Origin: Deltaproteobacteria bacterium
Lineage (GTDB): Bacteria; Acidobacteriota; Thermoanaerobaculia; Multivoradales; JAHZIX01
DNA: 64,000 nucleotides
NCBI GenBank assembly: GCA_022601195.1
Contig: JAHZIX010000005.1
Coordinates: 202,609-266,608 of the forward strand
Direction: 5' to 3'
The position numbers and the translations under genes are program-made. Positions 59,946 to 64,000 of the stretch are shown piece by piece (position 1 is the first letter of the stretch; the number at the start of each line of letters is the position of its first letter). The notes under the pieces were generated by a model, which worked only from the letters and a program-made list of their open reading frames with translations, searched no databases and was not told the origin of the DNA.

Positions 59946-61261
59946 GGCGAGGGATCGTCCTGAGGAAGGATCAAGTTGAGCAATAGAGCGGCCAGTCCGC
60001 CGGTCACCAGGCCAGCCCGGAGGAAGCCTGCGACCCCTTCCGGCAGACTCTGGAGGGCCTGGGGCCGCAGCTCCGCACCGAGTCCTAGACCGATGGAGAC
60101 CGCCAAAATGACCAAGTTGCGCCGTGAGGGGGAGACCCTCTGGTGGAAGATAGCAGCGCCACTGGCGAAGATCATCGCGAACATGATCAAGCCGCCGCCA
60201 CCGATCACCGGTGCCGGGAGGGTCGCGAACAAGGCACTGACCTTGGGGACGACTCCCAGGACGACCAGAAAAAGACCCGCGATTGCGGTGATGTGGCGAC
60301 TCGCCACACCGGTGAAATTGACCAGGCCGACATTTTGAGAATAAGAGGTATTGGGGAAGGCCCCAAAGAGAGCTGCGAAACCACTCATGACTCCATCCGC
60401 CACCAAGCCCCCTTTGAGCTCTCGGTTGGTTGGTTCACGGCCAGCCGCCAATAGGGTGCCAGAAATGTCTCCAATGGTCTCCATGGTACTGATGACGTAG
60501 ACGAAGGCAAGGATCAGTATCGGCCCCCAATGGAATTCGATGCCCATGGGCAAGGGGCGGGGAAGGGCGAACCAGGCGGCTTCTCGGACCGTCGAGAAAT
60601 CCACTCGCCCCAGACCGATGGCTGCCCCGTAGCTGGCGACGACTCCACACAGCACGCTGGCATAGCGCAGAAAACCCCGGCCGAATTGGTGCAGGGCCAA
60701 GGTGACCGTGAAAGCCAGGGCTGCGAGGCCTAGGTTGATCAGAGAGCCATAGTCCGCGGCCCCTACACCGCCGGCTGCATAGTCCACTCCAATGGGTATG
60801 AGAGTCAGACCGATGAGCATGACCACGATGCTGTTGACCAAGGGGGGAAAGAGCCGCTTCAGGGAGTCGATGGAGAAGCCGAGGACGACCTCCACGATCG
60901 CTGCTGCCAGGCAAGCGCCGAAGACCGCAGCTAGTCCATGGCTCTTGCCGATGAGAAGAATGCCCCCCACAAAGGCGAAGCTGGTCCCCATGACGATGGG
61001 AATTCTCCCTCCCACAGGGCCCAACGGGTAAGCCTGAACCAGCGTTGCCAGTCCAGCCATGACCAAGGCTATTTGCAACAAGAAGGCCGTTGAATGGGCT
61101 TCGAGACCCAAGCCCCCGGCGATGATCAACGGTGGGGTGATATTTCCTAGGAGCATGGCCACCAGGTGTTGTAGTCCCAGGGGCACAGCCTGGGCAAAGG
61201 GCGGCCTTTCGTCGATGCCAATGACGGGAGCGGGACCGGATGGGGCGTGCATTAACCCCAT
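59942..61261 (-). CDS. NCS2-family xanthine/uracil permease
   Basis: AGGAGG stands before the ATG at 61261. The 439-residue membrane protein has about fourteen hydrophobic segments and the NCS2 signature: QHLVAMLLGNITPPLII at the start, the helix GTLLAAG, and NTSYSQNVGLVNFTGVASR, where the conserved QN and substrate-binding residues lie. It should import purine bases such as xanthine or urate, or uracil, with a cation. The coupling to the cyclase-homology/kinase-like gene by a four-base overlap is unusual for a permease. Confidence 0.93.
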   Translation of the reverse strand: MGLMHAPSGPAPVIGIDERPPFAQAVPLGLQHLVAMLLGNITPPLIIAGGLGLEAHSTAFLLQIALVMAGLATLVQAYPLGPVGGRIPIVMGTSFAFVGGILLIGKSHGLAAVFGACLAAAIVEVVLGFSIDSLKRLFPPLVNSIVVMLIGLTLIPIGVDYAAGGVGAADYGSLINLGLAALAFTVTLALHQFGRGFLRYASVLCGVVASYGAAIGLGRVDFSTVREAAWFALPRPLPMGIEFHWGPILILAFVYVISTMETIGDISGTLLAAGREPTNRELKGGLVADGVMSGFAALFGAFPNTSYSQNVGLVNFTGVASRHITAIAGLFLVVLGVVPKVSALFATLPAPVIGGGGLIMFAMIFASGAAIFHQRVSPSRRNLVILAVSIGLGLGAELRPQALQSLPEGVAGFLRAGLVTGGLAALLLNLILPQDDPSP

Positions 61262-61602
61262 GATAGCGCCTCCTCACAGCTTGCTACGGGAGCATCTGAG
61301 GGAATCGCCCTATCCAAGCCGGAGTGGCTCGACATTTCCCATGACGCCGTCGCCCCGAGGGTTTCATGGTGGACCAAAAGCTCAGGAGAATCCGGTGGAC
61401 CAGCCCCTGCATGGCGCTTTCTTTCCGCTCTACCTAGCTCAGCAACCGAGAGTACCGAGATGACTAGCTGGGGAATTTGAGACTTTCTTCCCCCTCAGTG
61501 ATGGTTTCTCCTTGCTCTTATCGCCAATAGAGAGTGGTGGGATCCCGTGCTAAGAGCGAGATGGGAGTCTTGAATGAGGCCAGATTGGAAAGGGGAACGA
61601 AA
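61262..61602. other. Non-coding divergent intergenic region
   Basis: No credible gene. It separates the permease (leftward) from the lipoprotein gene (rightward). No strong hairpin or promoter was recognised. Confidence 0.5.
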
Positions 61603-62106
61603 ATGATCGAACACCGGCATAGAGCCTTCGAAGTCGTCCTGAAAAGAGATATTCGTGTCGGGCTCTGGAGTAGATGGAAGGAGCCAGTAGCGATGGTGCT
61701 CTTCGTCTTTCTGGCCTTCTCGTCGACCTCCTGCAGTAGTGGAACGCCCACCGGCGTTGGGCCGGAGATGAACTCTCTGCAACTTCTTTCCGTCGAACCC
61801 GCCTTCGGAGCGACCCTTGCCGTCGACACGACAGTCGATTTTCGCCTGCGCTACTCCTGCACTGAGGAAACGTGCTTCGTCTTTGTCTTTCTGTTGGAAG
61901 AAACGGGTCTTCCGATCAGTAGCTCCTTCACGGGCAACTCGCTCCTCAACAGGGGCGAGGGTACGATCGTCTTCAGCTCCGCTGCTACCAGGCCGGGAAC
62001 CACATCTGAGGTGCAACTCATCCTGCACGATTCGATCTTCTTTGTTCCTTTCCTCGACACCCCTTTGTTCGAGGCTAGGCTCGACGGCCGCTTCACTTGG
62101 CGTTGA
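61603..62106 (+). CDS. Small lipoprotein of unknown function
   Basis: The start at ATG 61603 (GGAAAGGGG upstream) gives 167 residues; a shorter start at 61693 with GGAAGGAG before it is also possible and gives a cleaner signal peptide. The segment MVLFVFLAFSSTSCSSG ends in a lipobox-like STSC, so the mature protein is probably a membrane lipoprotein. About 130 residues of beta-rich sequence with two Cys (YSCTEETCFVFVF) follow, resembling an Ig-like or C2-like domain. No family recognised. It converges with the cytochrome-motif gene, with a strong hairpin between them. Confidence 0.7.
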   Translation: MIEHRHRAFEVVLKRDIRVGLWSRWKEPVAMVLFVFLAFSSTSCSSGTPTGVGPEMNSLQLLSVEPAFGATLAVDTTVDFRLRYSCTEETCFVFVFLLEETGLPISSSFTGNSLLNRGEGTIVFSSAATRPGTTSEVQLILHDSIFFVPFLDTPLFEARLDGRFTWR

Positions 62107-62159
62107 AGCATGCATTAAGAACACGCGCCAGAACCCTGCGTTAGAGGCAGGCCATGGGA

Positions 62160-62187
62160 GGCGCCGCCGGAAGGAACCGGTGGCGCC
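62160..62187. terminator. Strong hairpin between convergent genes
   Basis: GGCGCCGCCGG (62160-62170) pairs with CCGGTGGCGCC (62177-62187) across AAGGAA, with one G-U. It could terminate both converging transcripts, although there is no T-tract. Confidence 0.45.
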
Positions 62188-62198
62188 CCGGTGGCCGG

Positions 62199-63761
62199 TT
62201 ACCGTCGCCGACTGAGGAGCCAAATCAGCAAAAGAGCTCCCAACCCCAGAATCCACCATCGCAGGCTGGGGATCTTGCTGCCGGCCTCAGAGGCCTCACC
62301 GTCTCCCGGACCCTCGCTGCTTCCCGGACCCGATGCTTTGCCGTCGGTCATCGCGGCATCGTCATCGCTGGGGTGCTCGGCGTACTCATCGTCTCCCGCC
62401 CGGTGGAGCGGTTCTCCAGCGGTGATCCGAGGATCGAGGGTTCGAATTTCCCCGGCGACTACGTCCCCACCGTCGGGAGCTTCATCGATAGGGCCGAGGT
62501 CCATCGGGCCGCAGCCTTCCCTTTCCGGGTTCCTGAGGCAGCTGGCGAAGGCGCGAATGCCGAAGGCCAGCTGCATGGAGTAGTCCAGCTGGATGCGGTC
62601 CGGGTCGTCGCCGGTGCCAGGGGGAGTGTTGGCGAAAAAATGATCGAACTCATCTTCCGGGTAGTTTCCCGGCCAGGCCCCGCGGGGCACCACGCTTTGG
62701 GATGGCACGGAAGCCAGCCCGTGGCAAGACATACAAGAGGAGATCGGGTTGTCGATGGGGCCATTGACCCGGCCACCGAGGCCGAAATGGGTGACAAAGG
62801 CGTGTTCTCCCGCCTCGTCGATGCCTTCCGGGAGGATCAGGGAGGAGTTGATCATGCCTTCCTGGAGGTCCGGGTTTTGGAAAGCCCCTCTGTCTTGCAT
62901 CTGTGACTTCACCGTCGGATCGTTGCCCCACTGGACGCCGACGACTTGAAGGCGGTCCCAGGGCGTCTCACCGGCTGCGCCGGCATCGTAAATGAAGGTA
63001 CCGAAGACCCAACCCGTGTCGGGCACACGCTCGTCTCGCACCGAGACATCCAATTGCAGCAGTCGAAGCTCCTTGATCTCCCGGGGACGTTCCGGCTGCG
63101 AGTCCCCACAGGGGTTGCGGCCCAGGGGCGGGTAGATATCCGCCTCCCAAGTGAAGCTTCCCTCCAGGTAAGGAACTTGTTCTACCGGAGCGGCTGAGAA
63201 GAGCAATTTGATCGACACGGTGCCGTTCGGGAAGACCGCTGCTTGAGGATGGGGTACTGCCGGGTCTTCCCACACCTGTCCGAGGACGTAACCGCCGGGA
63301 GGGTTGTAGATGCCCACGGCCCAATTATCCGTATAGCCGGTTTGATTGGGATGGAGCTCCCGGGGTCGGGAGCTGCGTTCCCGGGTCAAGCCACGAACGA
63401 ACTCCCGGCCACCACAGCCCGCATGCATCCAAGGGGCGTGGTACCAGGTGCGGATGGGGTTGTTCTGGACGTCAAAGTCGACCTCGATATTGCCCTCGAG
63501 GCTGTAACTCAAAACCGTGCGGAGGTACTCGAAGGGTTCTAGCTGGAAGTTGATGGCTTCCCATGGGAAATCCTCCGGTTCCGGTTCTTCGCTAGGGAAA
63601 TCCTGGCTCAACTCGAAGACACGACCTTGCCAATCCTCCGGTAGAGGGTAGTCCGGGTTGAAGCTGGGAAAGTCGGCGGCGGCGGCGAGAGTAGAGATGG
63701 AAAATACGGCGAGACAGCAAAGAGACAGACGCTGGTTCCGGAGCGTCATTGGGAGTCTCAT
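62199..63761 (-). CDS. Secreted protein with c-type heme motif and C-terminal membrane anchor
   Basis: AAGGAG precedes the ATG at 63761. The 520-residue protein has a signal peptide (SISTLAAAA). Its body contains a conserved-looking domain (NQTGYTDNWAVGIYNPPGGYVLGQVWEDP) and a heme-attachment motif CMSCHG (CxxCH) near residue 345, so it is probably a periplasmic cytochrome-like protein. A polar linker (SGPGSSEGPGDGEASEAG) precedes a C-terminal membrane helix and an Arg tail (LGLGALLLIWLLSRRR), the form of GlyGly-CTERM or related sorting signals. The function (redox carrier or catabolic oxidase) is unknown. It may be anchored and later cleaved, if a rhombosortase exists. Confidence 0.78.
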   Translation of the reverse strand: MRLPMTLRNQRLSLCCLAVFSISTLAAAADFPSFNPDYPLPEDWQGRVFELSQDFPSEEPEPEDFPWEAINFQLEPFEYLRTVLSYSLEGNIEVDFDVQNNPIRTWYHAPWMHAGCGGREFVRGLTRERSSRPRELHPNQTGYTDNWAVGIYNPPGGYVLGQVWEDPAVPHPQAAVFPNGTVSIKLLFSAAPVEQVPYLEGSFTWEADIYPPLGRNPCGDSQPERPREIKELRLLQLDVSVRDERVPDTGWVFGTFIYDAGAAGETPWDRLQVVGVQWGNDPTVKSQMQDRGAFQNPDLQEGMINSSLILPEGIDEAGEHAFVTHFGLGGRVNGPIDNPISSCMSCHGLASVPSQSVVPRGAWPGNYPEDEFDHFFANTPPGTGDDPDRIQLDYSMQLAFGIRAFASCLRNPEREGCGPMDLGPIDEAPDGGDVVAGEIRTLDPRITAGEPLHRAGDDEYAEHPSDDDAAMTDGKASGPGSSEGPGDGEASEAGSKIPSLRWWILGLGALLLIWLLSRRR

Positions 63762-63948
63762 GGGGAGCTCCTTTCGGCTAGAGTCAGATCTGAATGTGCG
63801 CGAATCTTAATATTTACTCTATCAGATACGCCGGGAGAGGCACTCTCAAAGGGAGACTCCTTGGATCCAAGAGAGGCCAAAAGCCCAGGCTTGAATTTGC
63901 CTCGAGGACGGCGATCCTTTCAAGCGAGGGTAGGCTCGATGGGGACTT

Positions 63949-64000
63949 CTGGCTCAGCCGGGAACGCTGGCTCAGCCGGGAACGCTGGCTCAGCCGGGAA
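63949..64000. repeat. 18-bp tandem repeat running into the right edge
   Basis: CTGGCTCAGCCGGGAACG is repeated at 63949-63966, 63967-63984 and 63985-64000 (16 of 18 bases, cut by the window). The array continues beyond the edge. GGCTCAGCC is itself a near-palindrome. Confidence 0.8.

Noticed and set aside
61495..62259. 254-residue minus-strand open frame opposite the lipoprotein gene
   Set aside because: Its composition is irregular and it lacks a signal or domain; the plus-strand frame has a ribosome-binding site and lipobox.

Overview
This 64 kb window is chromosomal DNA of a GC-rich Gram-negative bacterium, most probably an Acidobacteriota member of the Thermoanaerobaculia/Holophagae type (inference). 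The reasons are a GWxTD-domain protein, a TPR-CHAT protein beside a sigma/anti-sigma pair, a kinase-TPR protein, many secreted proteins of unknown family, and two secreted proteins ending in the same FADGFESGDTSAW tail. I see no rRNA, tRNA, CRISPR array, insertion sequence or prophage. About 50 protein genes are supported, several with TTG or GTG starts.

Left part (1-12.8 kb): the start of a GWxTD protein leaves the left edge; a two-gene operon encodes a secreted unknown and a matrixin-like metalloprotease with three ChW repeats, closed by a clear terminator; a minus-strand run follows (tagged secreted protein, PQQ-propeller protein, large ankyrin protein, SGNH hydrolase with the same tail); then a Crp/Fnr regulator and a MATE exporter.

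The most unusual region is 12.9-15.9 kb: six tandem paralogous genes for short secreted cysteine-rich peptides. Each has a signal peptide, an acidic pro-region and a fixed framework C-x6/7-C-x5-C-x3-C-x-C-x3-CC (the fifth is variant). They follow an AT-rich, inverted-repeat-containing promoter region. Three of the spacers share an RNA hairpin with compensatory base changes. No maturation enzyme or dedicated peptidase-transporter is visible.

Middle part (16-42 kb): cell-envelope and housekeeping genes, including an M23 peptidase, an M14 peptidase, a lipoprotein that looks like a YnbE-YdbL fusion near a YdbH/AsmA-like 1.3-kb-residue protein (a trans-envelope lipid-transport set), ArfB, two hotdog thioesterases, a CHASE-PAS-GGDEF-EAL protein, a GT39-like membrane protein, a deacetylase-NTF2 fusion, a D-threonine-aldolase-like enzyme, an FMN reductase, a threonine-dehydratase-like enzyme, an acid-ceramidase-like Ntn hydrolase, MsrA and a DinB protein.

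Right part (42-64 kb): an NtrC-type regulator with a GSFTGS loop, an M36 metalloprotease with a MopE-like motif and a knottin-like tail, and an NDH-2-like oxidoreductase. A signalling island follows: TPR-glycosyltransferase, small Thr-rich protein, secreted TPR-CHAT protease homologue, glycosyltransferase, ECF sigma factor, anti-sigma factor, cyclase-homology/degenerate-kinase/TPR protein, and a purine permease translationally coupled to it. The window ends with a small lipoprotein, a c-heme-motif secreted protein and an 18-bp tandem repeat cut by the right edge.
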